Shown: piece after piece, positions 1 to 9,000 of the stretch | Layout of the letters: each line of letters begins with the position of its first letter | Position numbering within the stretch: the stretch's first letter is position 1 | Source of the DNA: UBA5266 sp964610025 | GTDB lineage: Bacteria; Bacteroidota; Bacteroidia; Bacteroidales; WCHB1-69 | Assembly: GCA_964610025.1 (NCBI GenBank) | Contig: CAZSTX010000001.1 | Location: forward strand, 62,001 to 126,000 | Direction of reading: 5' to 3' | DNA: 64,000 nucleotides | Notes under the pieces: model-generated | What the model was told of the DNA's origin: nothing | The model's database searches: none | What the model saw: the letters and a program-made list of their open reading frames with translations, nothing else | Made by a program: the position numbers and the translations under genes

Positions 1-848
1 ATAGCTAAATAATTCGGACCTTCCCATCGGGTAGAGCGTGAACCATGCCCACATTCTCCTAAAACTAAGGTGTTAGCATTGAGTTTTTTTACTTCATCGT
101 ATAGTTTTTTAGCTATGATGGCAGCATGTTCGTCGTTTCCGCTATAGTAGCCGTAATTTGTAACATCATACATATTAGTTGATAAAGTCCAACTTTCTTT
201 GGCAGCATAAAACACTTTTGCCATAGCTGAAATAGAAAGTGGAAAAAATTTAGGTTCACGTGGATTGAGTGTGTAGAGAATGTTTTTATCTTTTTCGTCT
301 AATGGAATACGAGCATTTTCGTCTTGCATTTCGTCTATTAATTCTTCTTCCATCCATTTAATAGTGTCTACAAATTCTTCGCTTGGAATACTCATGTTAT
401 TGCCAGTGATTAAGCTAGCATCTACTGTCGATTGTAAAGAAGGTGGAACTAAATCCATGGCAGCTAACATTTGTCTTCCTACTTTAACAATGTATGCAAT
501 ATCGACACCTATGGAGCAATGTTTTACACAACGTCCGCACATAGTACATGCTCCATATAAAAGATCAATCATTTCTTCTATCATTTTTTCGTCTAATTCG
601 CGAGCATTGACTAATTTAGGTGCTATTTTTCCAGTAAGCGTACAATAGCGACGGTAGAGCGAAGCTACTAATTCTACTTTGCGTGCGGGAATGTATTTTG
701 CTTCTTTCATACTAATAAAATAAGTGCAACTTGTAGCACATAAACCGCAATGTACGCAAGCATTTATATGTGTTATCAATTTGCTGTCTTCAGGCATTTG
801 TAGTATTTTTAATGCCTTTTCTATTTGTTCTTTTGTTATCTTACTCAT
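1..848 (-). CDS. DsrK/HdrD-like iron-sulfur oxidoreductase subunit (partial, C-terminus outside window)
   Basis: Reading the minus strand from ATG at 848 gives 282 codons with no stop before the window edge. Two CxxCxxCxxxC motifs (Cys 31/34/37/41 and 101/104/107/111) should bind two [4Fe-4S] clusters. At about residue 264 the sequence enters the cysteine-rich CCG region with GECGHG, as in DsrK and HdrD, where this domain carries the catalytic cluster for disulfide or trisulfide reduction. The start codon overlaps the stop of the upstream membrane subunit (ATGA at 848-845), so the two are translationally coupled. With DsrC two genes upstream, the likely role is electron exchange between menaquinol and a DsrC-bound sulfur species. 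A glycolate-oxidase-type or generic HdrD-like protein is the alternative. Confidence 0.85.
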   Translation of the reverse strand, partial: MSKITKEQIEKALKILQMPEDSKLITHINACVHCGLCATSCTYFISMKEAKYIPARKVELVASLYRRYCTLTGKIAPKLVNARELDEKMIEEMIDLLYGACTMCGRCVKHCSIGVDIAYIVKVGRQMLAAMDLVPPSLQSTVDASLITGNNMSIPSEEFVDTIKWMEEELIDEMQDENARIPLDEKDKNILYTLNPREPKFFPLSISAMAKVFYAAKESWTLSTNMYDVTNYGYYSGNDEHAAIIAKKLYDEVKKLNANTLVLGECGHGSRSTRWEGPNYLA

Positions 849-1477
849 TCTAATGTTTTTTTAGGTGGCCAAACATTTCGCCATCCATAGTAAAATCCTA
901 AATGATAGCGGGCTGCAAAAAAATAAACTACATGTTTTAATTTTCCTATAGGCATATATAGTAATAAAAGAGAAGCTAATAGATAGTATATCAATGCTGT
1001 GTTGTAGTTCAAATATACGATAGTAATAAGTTGAAATAAGCTCACCAATACATTGGAAATAAAATCATCGGCATTGCTAAGACTACGCATGGGTTTAGCA
1101 ATAGCACGTTTGAAAAGTAAGCCAAATCCGCAAAGGCAAGAAAAGCTAATACTAACAGTTAACAACCATAAAAGCCATTGAGGTAGTGTTATTTGTAAGG
1201 TTATATTAACGAAAAAAAAGATTAATAATAAAAAAGAAGCAAAAGTTCCAAGATGATAAACCAAGCCTGCAAAATAGGTGGGTAGGTGCAAAAAAGCAGA
1301 TTCTTTATGGTCAATCATAGCAAGTGTCGATGAATAAGCAATGGCTTTTGTTAAATTGCCACTTTTTTTAGAATAATCTTTAGGTTTTCCTAAGTAAATT
1401 AATCGTATAAAATGAGCTATCAATGCTGTTACACATACTATTAAACTTCCAATTGTCAACCAATGATACCAAAACAT
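845..1477 (-). CDS. NarI/DsrM-like membrane haem b subunit
   Basis: 210-residue integral membrane protein with about five or six hydrophobic segments. It resembles the nitrate reductase gamma subunit/DsrM family, which oxidises or reduces (mena)quinol through haem b and passes electrons to an attached Fe-S subunit. Candidate haem ligands are His75 (in YHLG) and His182 (in KHVVYFF), with the conserved-looking stretch MPIGKLKH near the C-terminus. It lies 15 bp after the dsrC gene and overlaps the Fe-S subunit gene by ATGA. It is shorter than typical DsrM, so the exact subfamily is uncertain, but the pairing with an HdrD-like subunit fits a DsrMK-type quinone:thiol oxidoreductase. Confidence 0.8.
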   Translation of the reverse strand: MFWYHWLTIGSLIVCVTALIAHFIRLIYLGKPKDYSKKSGNLTKAIAYSSTLAMIDHKESAFLHLPTYFAGLVYHLGTFASFLLLIFFFVNITLQITLPQWLLWLLTVSISFSCLCGFGLLFKRAIAKPMRSLSNADDFISNVLVSLFQLITIVYLNYNTALIYYLLASLLLLYMPIGKLKHVVYFFAARYHLGFYYGWRNVWPPKKTLE

Positions 1478-1492
1478 ATTTTTTTCTTTTTA

Positions 1493-1789
1493 TTATACAC
1501 AACCATCTGGTTTAGGTAAACCTGCAACACGGCATGCACCACGAGCTGGACCTAAAGGAAAAAGAGTGTAAATGTCTTTTAGTTTAAGGTTTGTTTCTTT
1601 ACAGATAACTCTAATCATAGGTGCCATGCCTTTTTCAAGATAATTTTTCCGAATAACATTAATAACCGACCAATGCTGTTCGCTCAGTGCTTCTATTCCA
1701 TCTTCTTTTGCTATTTGCAAAGCAATATTTTCGTTCCAAATGTCGGGGTTTGTCAAAAAACCATCTCCATCAAATTCTAAATGTGTCAT
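1493..1789 (-). CDS. dsrC: DsrC/TusE-family sulfur carrier protein with both redox cysteines
   Basis: 98 residues, close to the usual DsrC/TusE length of about 105. The flexible C-terminal arm is complete: GPARGACRVAG followed by LPKPDGCV, giving the CX10C pair (Cys87 and the penultimate Cys97). In the family, TusE of tRNA thiolation needs only the last Cys, while DsrC of sulfur energy metabolism uses both to make an intramolecular trisulfide that is reduced by DsrMK. The neighbouring NarI-like and HdrD-like genes match that second role. The start ATG at 1789 is well placed, 12 bp after the upstream small gene. No sulfite reductase gene (dsrAB) is visible in the window. Confidence 0.92.
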   Translation of the reverse strand: MTHLEFDGDGFLTNPDIWNENIALQIAKEDGIEALSEQHWSVINVIRKNYLEKGMAPMIRVICKETNLKLKDIYTLFPLGPARGACRVAGLPKPDGCV

Positions 1790-1801
1790 ATATTTTTATT
1801 T

Positions 1802-2050
1802 TTAATTAATTTCCTCATCGTATTTTTCAATTATTTTGTCGATACTTAGTGCGGTGTCGGGCAGAACAAAGTCGGGGCAAAAATGCAATTCAACAGAAGT
1901 TTGATAACGTTTACAATGTAAAAAATGGTTGTGAAGCGAAAAGTAAAAATTTCGTATGTAATTTTCTTTTTCTATTTGACTAATAGATGTGTTGCTACTT
2001 TTAATCAAGAAACATTGTGCCATATTTGGGCATTTTTTTGCTTTTTCCAT
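1802..2050 (-). CDS. small Cys-rich protein heading the DsrC-DsrMK-like operon
   Basis: I do not recognise a named family. The frame opens at a TTG (2056), but ATG at 2050 is preferred, giving 82 residues that begin MEKAKKCPNM. Cysteines occur as CPNMAQC near the N-terminus, in HFLHCKRYQ in the middle and in FCPDFVLPDT towards the end. This spacing resembles small metal-binding proteins with the pattern CPxxxxC...Y..YC...CKRY...PD seen in anaerobes, although here the usual YC position reads YF. It is the first gene of the operon and lies 12 bp upstream of dsrC, so an accessory or redox-sensing role in the same module is plausible (inference). Confidence 0.65.
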   Translation of the reverse strand: MEKAKKCPNMAQCFLIKSSNTSISQIEKENYIRNFYFSLHNHFLHCKRYQTSVELHFCPDFVLPDTALSIDKIIEKYDEEIN

Positions 2051-2069
2051 ATTCAATTATTATCAAAAG

Positions 2070-2077
2070 CAAAATTA
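2070..2077 (-). promoter_or_regulatory. Bacteroidota -7 element for the DsrC-DsrMK-like operon
   Basis: On the minus strand this reads TAATTTTG, matching TAnnTTTG. It lies about 20 bp before the ATG at 2050, so the predicted transcript has a very short leader. Confidence 0.5.
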
Positions 2078-2170
2078 CTAAATTAATAATTATAAATGAT
2101 AGGTGTTTGCAAAATTATGCTTACTTGTGCGAATATAAGATTTGATTTATAGGTGTTAGCTTTTGTTTGT

Positions 2171-3250
2171 TTATTGTATTTTAGCTTTAGGGTCTAAATA
2201 ACTGTAAATAATATCAACAATGATATTTATTATAATCAAAATAACGGATATATAAAGCAAGCTACCCATGACTACTGGAAAGTCGTATTTTTCTAATCCA
2301 TTTACTATCATAATACCAACTCCTTTGTAATCGAAAATATATTCTACATATACCGCTCCTGCCATCATGCCTGCCAGCCAACCTGAAATAGCTGTAACTA
2401 CAGGATTAAGTGCATTTTTAACTACATGTTTGCGTATGATATTGAAAAAACTCAAGCCTTTGGCAAAAGCTGTTTTTACATAGTTTTGCGTCATTACTTC
2501 TAATACTGAATTGCGCATGAGTTGGATAACTGTAGCAGCAGGACGTATGCCTAATGTAATGGCTGGTAGAATTAAATTTTTTAAATCTAAGTATTCTTTT
2601 TCGCCAAAATTACTAACAGTGTAAAGATTGCCAAACATATTTAATCCTGTATAGTCAGCGAGCAAAAAAGCAAATACCCATGCAAATAAAATAGCTGCAA
2701 AAAAAGAAGGTAATGCCATGCCCATCACAGAAAAAACAATTGCTAATTTATCAAATAAGGTGTCTTTCCATATTGCACATAATACCCCTATAACGATACC
2801 GATTACTATGGCTATAAATATAGCTATCAATGCCAATAGAGCTGTTTTAGGAAAGGCTTCGTTCAACATTTCTAATACAGGACGTTTGCTTTGATAGGAG
2901 CGACCTAAATAAGGCGTTTTGGCAACGCAAACACTTTCTTTCCCAAAATAGAATAAAATATTGGCATGGTATTTCTTATTGTCTAAATAAAAATTACTTT
3001 CACTGTTGATGGCATTGTGAAAAGAAATAGGGGAGAAGTCGTTGCAAAAATTAAGATAACGAGTGCCTAAGGGCAAATGTAGTCCTAAATCTTTTTTTAC
3101 AGCTTCTTCGGTGCTAATATCAGAGCGTTGTCCTAAAGTCATAGTAGCTGAATCGACAGGTAAGACCGCAAATAAAATAAAAACAACACTAAAAACACCC
3201 CACATTATCAATAATCCGTATCCTATGCGTTTTAATATGAATTGTATCAT
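2171..3250 (-). CDS. DppB/OppB-type ABC transporter permease
   Basis: 359-residue inner-membrane permease of the peptide/nickel/glutathione transporter class. The N-terminus (MIQFILKRIGYG and the following hydrophobic segment) is typical of DppB. It is followed by an extended periplasmic loop of roughly 100 residues, then five more membrane segments. The EAA-type coupling loop is seen around YVKTAFAKGLSFFNIIRKH (about residues 255-275). It lies 15 bp after the polyprenyl synthase gene and probably shares its transcript. The partner permease, ATPases and binding protein are not in the window, which is common for such permeases in Bacteroidota. The substrate is unknown. Confidence 0.88.
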   Translation of the reverse strand: MIQFILKRIGYGLLIMWGVFSVVFILFAVLPVDSATMTLGQRSDISTEEAVKKDLGLHLPLGTRYLNFCNDFSPISFHNAINSESNFYLDNKKYHANILFYFGKESVCVAKTPYLGRSYQSKRPVLEMLNEAFPKTALLALIAIFIAIVIGIVIGVLCAIWKDTLFDKLAIVFSVMGMALPSFFAAILFAWVFAFLLADYTGLNMFGNLYTVSNFGEKEYLDLKNLILPAITLGIRPAATVIQLMRNSVLEVMTQNYVKTAFAKGLSFFNIIRKHVVKNALNPVVTAISGWLAGMMAGAVYVEYIFDYKGVGIMIVNGLEKYDFPVVMGSLLYISVILIIINIIVDIIYSYLDPKAKIQ

Positions 3251-3265
3251 AGAAGTGTTATTTTA

Positions 3266-4219
3266 TTAAACGATTTGCTGTAATAATTCGAGTAAATTAT
3301 CTCTGTAAATAGATGCGTCTTGTTGAGCGATAATTTGTTTAGCATTGTTTATTTTTGATTGTATCATAGAGTAAGCATAAGCGATGCCACCTTCTTTTTC
3401 TACCGTTTCGATAATATTGATAATGTTTTTTTTATCATTGTTGTGGTTTTTACACATACCAATAAGCCTGTTTCTTTCTTCTGTATTCATTTTTTGTAAA
3501 ACATGAATAATAGGCAATGTAATAATATGTTCTTTAATGTCTTTTGCAAAATCTTTGTCTTGATGTTTGAGGTCATAGTCTTTTAAATCGTCTTTTATCT
3601 GAAAGGCTAAACCAATTTCGATGCCTGCTTTTTTTAGTTGCAGTGCTTTTTCTTCTTCTGCTCCGACTGAATAGGCACCTAAATAAAGAGAAAAGCCAAA
3701 AAGAAGTGCTGTTTTTGCTTCTATAATATCATAATATTCGCTTTCGCTCATATTGTAATAGTTGATTTTCGACAATTGGATAATCTCTCCTTCTGTCATT
3801 TTTTGAACCAAATAGCTTATATGGTTTGATAAGATAGTATCTTCAATTTGCTGTATGATTTGCATGCACTTAGATAGTAAATAATCGCCTAATAATACAG
3901 CTATTTTATTGTTCCACATCGAGTTGATAGTACGGTTGTTTCTTCGTAAAGATGCATTGTCGATAACGTCGTCGTGAATGAGAGAAGATACGTGTAAAAG
4001 CTCTATTAGAGAAGCTATTAAATGTGTTTTATGATTGATGGTCCCATGTATGCCCGCCGATAACAATGTTAAAATTGGACGTATTTGTTTGCCTTTCCCT
4101 TGATTAAGATAACTTAATAAATCATGGAGATAAATATTAGAGTTTTCTAATGCTCCTTGATGTTTTTTCTTAAACTCAATGTATTCTTTTTTAATTGATA
4201 GCGGTACAAATTGTTGCAT
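3266..4219 (-). CDS. ispB: long-chain trans-polyprenyl diphosphate synthase
   Basis: 317 residues, normal for the family. The first aspartate-rich motif is DDVID (residues 83-87) with the following RRN, and the second is FQIKDDLKDYD (Asp210, Asp211, Asp214). The GKQIRP motif at 43-48 binds isopentenyl diphosphate. The enzyme condenses isopentenyl diphosphate with an allylic diphosphate to make the side chain of menaquinone (heptaprenyl to octaprenyl; exact length not readable). Start ATG at 4219 lies about 24 bp downstream of a good -7 element. It is the first gene of a two-gene unit with the ABC permease. A menaquinone role fits the quinone-linked module just downstream. Confidence 0.93.
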   Translation of the reverse strand: MQQFVPLSIKKEYIEFKKKHQGALENSNIYLHDLLSYLNQGKGKQIRPILTLLSAGIHGTINHKTHLIASLIELLHVSSLIHDDVIDNASLRRNNRTINSMWNNKIAVLLGDYLLSKCMQIIQQIEDTILSNHISYLVQKMTEGEIIQLSKINYYNMSESEYYDIIEAKTALLFGFSLYLGAYSVGAEEEKALQLKKAGIEIGLAFQIKDDLKDYDLKHQDKDFAKDIKEHIITLPIIHVLQKMNTEERNRLIGMCKNHNNDKKNIINIIETVEKEGGIAYAYSMIQSKINNAKQIIAQQDASIYRDNLLELLQQIV

Positions 4220-4242
4220 TCGACTAAAACTTTTGTAAAATG

Positions 4243-4250
4243 CAAAAGTA
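4243..4250 (-). promoter_or_regulatory. -7 element for polyprenyl synthase gene
   Basis: Minus strand reads TACTTTTG followed by CA, a full TAnnTTTG match, about 24 bp before the start codon. Confidence 0.6.
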
Positions 4251-4532
4251 CATTTTTTTGATGAATAAAAAACCGACTTTATTACTTTTATAAATCTTTT
4301 AGGGATACTTCAAAAAATTATGCTTCTCTAAATCCTCTCAAATACTACTGTTTTAAAAAGTGTGTAAATTTAAAAAAAACTTTTTGTAAAAATCAAAATT
4401 ATTAGTTGTGAATTTTACAGAATAATAAATTTCAAAAACAACTAAAATAAATTTTAAACTATTGAATATTAGTTATATTATTTTTATTATTAAACAATAG
4501 CGAAAAGAAATAAAACAATCAATTAATTTTAC

Positions 4533-4540
4533 TACTTTTG
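4533..4540 (+). promoter_or_regulatory. -7 element for ahcY
   Basis: TACTTTTG followed by CAAA, 38 bp upstream of the ahcY start. Confidence 0.6.
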
Positions 4541-4578
4541 CAAATTGAAATTATTATTACATATCAAAATCAAAAAAA

Positions 4579-5988
4579 ATGACTGATAATACTTTAAAAT
4601 ACAAAATTGCCGATATTAGTCTTGCTGAATGGGGGCGTAAAGAAATAGAAATAGCAGAAAAAGAAATGCCTGGTTTAATGTCGATACGCGAAAAGTATGG
4701 ACAAGCGAAACCTTTAAAAGATGTACGCATTACAGGTTCTTTACACATGACCATACAAACTGCTGTACTTATCGAGACATTGGTTGAGTTGGGAGCTGAT
4801 GTGCGTTGGGCAAGTTGTAATATTTTTTCTACTCAAGACCATGCTGCCGCTGCTATTGCAGCCAAGGGTATCCCGGTTTTTGCATGGAAAGGCGAAACAT
4901 TAGAAGAGTATTGGTGGTGCACCAGCCAAGCATTGGCTTTTCCTGATAATAAGGGACCACAACTTATTGTTGACGATGGTGGCGATGCTACTTTAATGAT
5001 TCACAAAGGTTATGCTATTGAAAATAATCCAAAATTAATACATGCTCAAACATCTTCACAAGAAGAAAAAGTTATTTTAGAGCGATTAGGAATTATTTAT
5101 AAAGAAGATGCTAATCGTTGGCATAGAGTAGTAAAAGAAATCAAAGGTGTTTCAGAAGAAACAACAACAGGTGTGCATAGATTGTATCAAATGGTAGCAA
5201 AAGGAGAGTTGTTATTTCCAGCTATTAATGTAAATGATTCTGTTACGAAATCAAAATTCGACAATTTATATGGGTGTCGTGAGTCGTTGGCAGATGGAAT
5301 AAAAAGAGCTACCGATGTAATGATTGCAGGAAAAGTTGTTGTTGTTTTAGGTTATGGAGATGTGGGCAAGGGCTGCGCTCATTCTATGCGTTCTTATGGT
5401 GCAAGAGTGATAGTTACAGAAATAGACCCTATTTGTGCTTTACAAGCTGCTATGGAAGGATTTGAAGTAGATGTTTTAGAAAACACTTTACACGAAGGGA
5501 ATATTTTTGTTACTACAACAGGAAATAAAGATGTTATTACTGCCTTGCATATGAGCAAAATGTTAGATCAAACCATTGTTTGTAATATTGGACATTTCGA
5601 CAATGAAATACAAGTCGAAAAACTTGAAAATTATCCGGGGGTAAAAAAACGCAATATAAAACCACAAGTCGATGAATATTTTTTCCCTGATGGACATTCT
5701 ATATTTTTATTAGCTGAAGGTAGGTTAGTTAATTTAGGTTGTGCAACAGGGCATCCTTCTTTTGTGATGAGTAATTCTTTTACTAATCAAGTTCTTGCTC
5801 AATTAGATTTATGGAAAACCGATTTTAAAATAGATGTTTATCGTTTGCCCAAACATTTAGATGAAGAAGTAGCACGTTTACATTTAGAAAAAATAGGAGT
5901 AAAATTGACACGTTTGACAGAAGAACAGGCTGATTATATAGGTGTTAACGTGGACGGACCTTATAAAGCTGAGCATTATCGCTATTAA
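4579..5988 (+). CDS. ahcY: adenosylhomocysteinase (SAH hydrolase)
   Basis: 469 residues, normal for the bacterial enzyme. It reversibly hydrolyses S-adenosylhomocysteine to adenosine and homocysteine, relieving inhibition of methyltransferases. The NAD-binding Rossmann signature GYGDVGKG is at about 258-265, the substrate-binding [13 protein letters not shown] stretch lies near the N-terminus, and the C-terminal KAEHYRY tail contributes to NAD binding in the neighbouring subunit. It has its own promoter and is followed by a 79-bp AT-rich gap before tamB. All key motifs are intact. Confidence 0.97.
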   Translation: MTDNTLKYKIADISLAEWGRKEIEIAEKEMPGLMSIREKYGQAKPLKDVRITGSLHMTIQTAVLIETLVELGADVRWASCNIFSTQDHAAAAIAAKGIPVFAWKGETLEEYWWCTSQALAFPDNKGPQLIVDDGGDATLMIHKGYAIENNPKLIHAQTSSQEEKVILERLGIIYKEDANRWHRVVKEIKGVSEETTTGVHRLYQMVAKGELLFPAINVNDSVTKSKFDNLYGCRESLADGIKRATDVMIAGKVVVVLGYGDVGKGCAHSMRSYGARVIVTEIDPICALQAAMEGFEVDVLENTLHEGNIFVTTTGNKDVITALHMSKMLDQTIVCNIGHFDNEIQVEKLENYPGVKKRNIKPQVDEYFFPDGHSIFLLAEGRLVNLGCATGHPSFVMSNSFTNQVLAQLDLWKTDFKIDVYRLPKHLDEEVARLHLEKIGVKLTRLTEEQADYIGVNVDGPYKAEHYRY

Positions 5989-6070
5989 AAATAGTTTTTT
6001 TTATAAAGTAACATTTTTGGCTCATTATTCGTTATATATAATTATTATTTATATATAAATATTAATTATA

Positions 6071-9000
6071 TTGTTTAAAAAGAGTATTCGCATTTTAGCC
6101 AAAACTATCGCATGGATTGCTGCATCCATTGTTGCTATATTGCTGATAATCTTTATAGTATTTTCTATCCCTTCTGTTCAAACTTATACTGCAAAAAAAA
6201 TTACTGTTTATTTATCAAAACAAATGGAAACAGAAGTTAGTATAGAAAAATTACGCATATCATGGAATTTAGATGTTGTTATAGAAAAACTTATGTTAAA
6301 AGATTTACATGGACATACTTTAATAGCAGCTTCTTATGGAAAATGCGATTTTCCTCATTATGATAAAATAAATCACCAAATAAACATTACGAATATATGT
6401 GTCGAAAATGCGGAGGTTTTCTTAGCTAAATATAAAGGCGAAGAAGATATTAATTTACGTTTTTTTATTAATTTTGTTAAGCCCGAAAAACCTTCTAAAA
6501 TAAAAATGTCTGTTTCTTTACAAAACTTGCAACTTAAGAACGGAAAATTTACTTTTTACAATGAACCAAAGGTAGAAAAAGACATAGATGGTCATTGGAA
6601 TTATGCAAACATTGTCATTGACAGTATTTATTCTAAAGTAGACGAATTGTTGATAATAGGTGACAGCTTAAATTTTAAAATTAGGGAATTACAAGGAAAA
6701 GAACGTTCAGGGTTTAGTATCAATCAATTAAATGGTCATTTACGTATTAGCAGAAGTGGTTTATATTGTTATAATACGAAATTGTCTACTCAGGATTCGT
6801 CTCATATACATCTTGACTTTGGGTTTAAATACAACGATTATTCCGATTTTTCTGATTTTGAAAATAGCATTATTTTTGATTGCAAATTATATTCTTCTGT
6901 TCTGTTATTGAGCGATTTAACTTATTTTGTGCCTGCTTTTAAAGGCATGAAAGGGCTTGTAACAACACAAGTTAAAAGTCTTTATGGACCTTTGTCTGAA
7001 ATAGAAGCAAAGGCAATTAAAATGCAATTTGATGAAAACAATGTTTTTAAAGGCAGTATTCACTTGACTGGCTTGCCTAATATAACAACTACTTATATCA
7101 AAGCTACTGTTGATAATTTAGAAATAGCACCCAATTTTATTCAAAATTTTATCTTACCTAATGGAAAACAAATTACGCTACCTTCGATAGTCAATCAATT
7201 TAAATGGGCAAAAATCAATGGGAATTTTAATGGTTTATATAATGATTTCATTGCTAATGCAGCTATTAAAACAAATATTGGCAATGCTAATTTAAATGAA
7301 TTAAACATTCAGTCGAAAAATGAAAAATTATATTATAAAGGAAAGTTTAACGTAGAAAATCTTTCTTTAAATCAATTGATTAATTATAAAGATTTAGGTA
7401 GTATTAGTGCTTCAGGAAAAGTAGATGGCAACAATACTACTATCGATACTGCTTTTATTTATATAACGCAAATAGAATATAAAAACAATTTAATCAGCAA
7501 TATAAATTTAACGGGAGATTTTCACCAAAAACAACTCTCTTTTAGTCTGTTAAGTAACGACAAAAATTTTAAAACTGCTATAAATGGCATGATTAATTTT
7601 AATAATATTGAAAATGAGTATACATTTGTTGCCAATATAGACACTATGAATTTAAGCAATTTAAATTTAATGCACAATGATTCTAATGCCATAATAACTG
7701 CTTCTGGGATAGTAGGAAATGTTAAAGGAAATTCTCTTGATTTCTTAGTAGGAGATGTAAAAATAATTAATTTGAATTATTTGGAAAACGATAAAATTTA
7801 TCCTTTAAATAATCTGAATTTATCTGTTAATATCAATAAGGATTCATCGAAAGATATATCTTTTCACTCCAACTCTTTAAGCATTAATGCGAATGGAAAT
7901 TTTGTGTATAAAGAGTTAATACCATTGCTCCAAAATGAATTACACAAATACTTTCCTCGTGCTATACCTGAAAGTAAATACACGGTATCGGAAGCTACTC
8001 ATAGTGTTAATTTACAATTGACTATGTTGAAGGAGATTCCTTTATTTGAATTGTTATTTCCACAAATTGTTTTTACAGAAGGGTTTCAAACAAAAATCAA
8101 TTTTAATAACTATAAAAAAGACTGGGACCTCAATGCTTTTATACCTTCCATTAAAATAAACCAACAAATATTTAAAAATGTTTCTGTTCAATCGTACAAT
8201 ATCAATGAGTTATTAATGCTATCGTCTTCTTGTGATTCTTATTGGTTTGAAAACGACACACTTCCTTTTTTCTATAATGTCAATTTACAGACTACAACCA
8301 AAGAAGACAGCATACATTTTATAGTTAAAGCAGATGGTTTGCCTGAAAATACGATGAAAGATGCTTTTATTCAAGGAGATGTTGTTTTTAATTCCCATCG
8401 AGATTTTTATTGTTCGGTTAATGATGGAAGTATTGTAATAGATACTTCTACTTTCTTTTTCGACCCTTCTAATTATATTTATGTTAGTAGCGATAGTATT
8501 TATTTTAAAAGCATAGGCTTACACTCTATTAATAAACGCATGCGTTTGTTTGGTTCAATTTCATCACTGCATAATACTGTTTTAAATTGTGAGTTTCATA
8601 AAATTGATTTAGAAGATTTTAATTTAATACTAAAAAAATACATGATAACATTAGCAGGCGAAGCCACTGGCAGTGCGTCATTGGTACGCAATCAGTATAG
8701 TTATAGTGTTATTAGTAATATTAATGTCGATAAATTTGCATTTAATGACGTCTTATTAGGTGTGTTTCAGGGAAAAACAATATGGCAAAACGATAAGAAA
8801 AAACTATGGATTTCTACTTCTATTATTCCAGACGAAATGGAATCGCAAGATTTAACAGTAAATGTGTATGGATATTTTGATCCTATTGAAAAATTTATTG
8901 ATTTGAAAGGAGATATACAAGAGTTTAACATTAAAACATTAGCTCCTTATATTCGATTTTTTTCCAACAAAGTGGAAGGGGTGGGAACTGGATTTTTTAC

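Larger units (their letters stand above)
4220..4578. other. 359-bp intergenic region between divergent ispB-type gene and ahcY
   Basis: Very AT-rich. It holds a -7 element at each end (4243-4250 minus and 4533-4540 plus) and nothing else I can support. I see no riboswitch-like conserved core, although ahcY genes can be preceded by SAH riboswitches in other phyla. Confidence 0.6.

Noticed and set aside
280..648. Plus-strand open frame of 122 codons
   Set aside because: It lies opposite the DsrK/HdrD-like gene, whose Fe-S motifs prove the minus frame; composition is low-complexity Ser/Ile-rich.
6032..6058. 10-bp inverted repeat with 7-base loop after ahcY
   Set aside because: Stem consists only of A-T pairs (TTATATATAA) in a very AT-rich spacer and has no T-run, so it is not convincing as a terminator.
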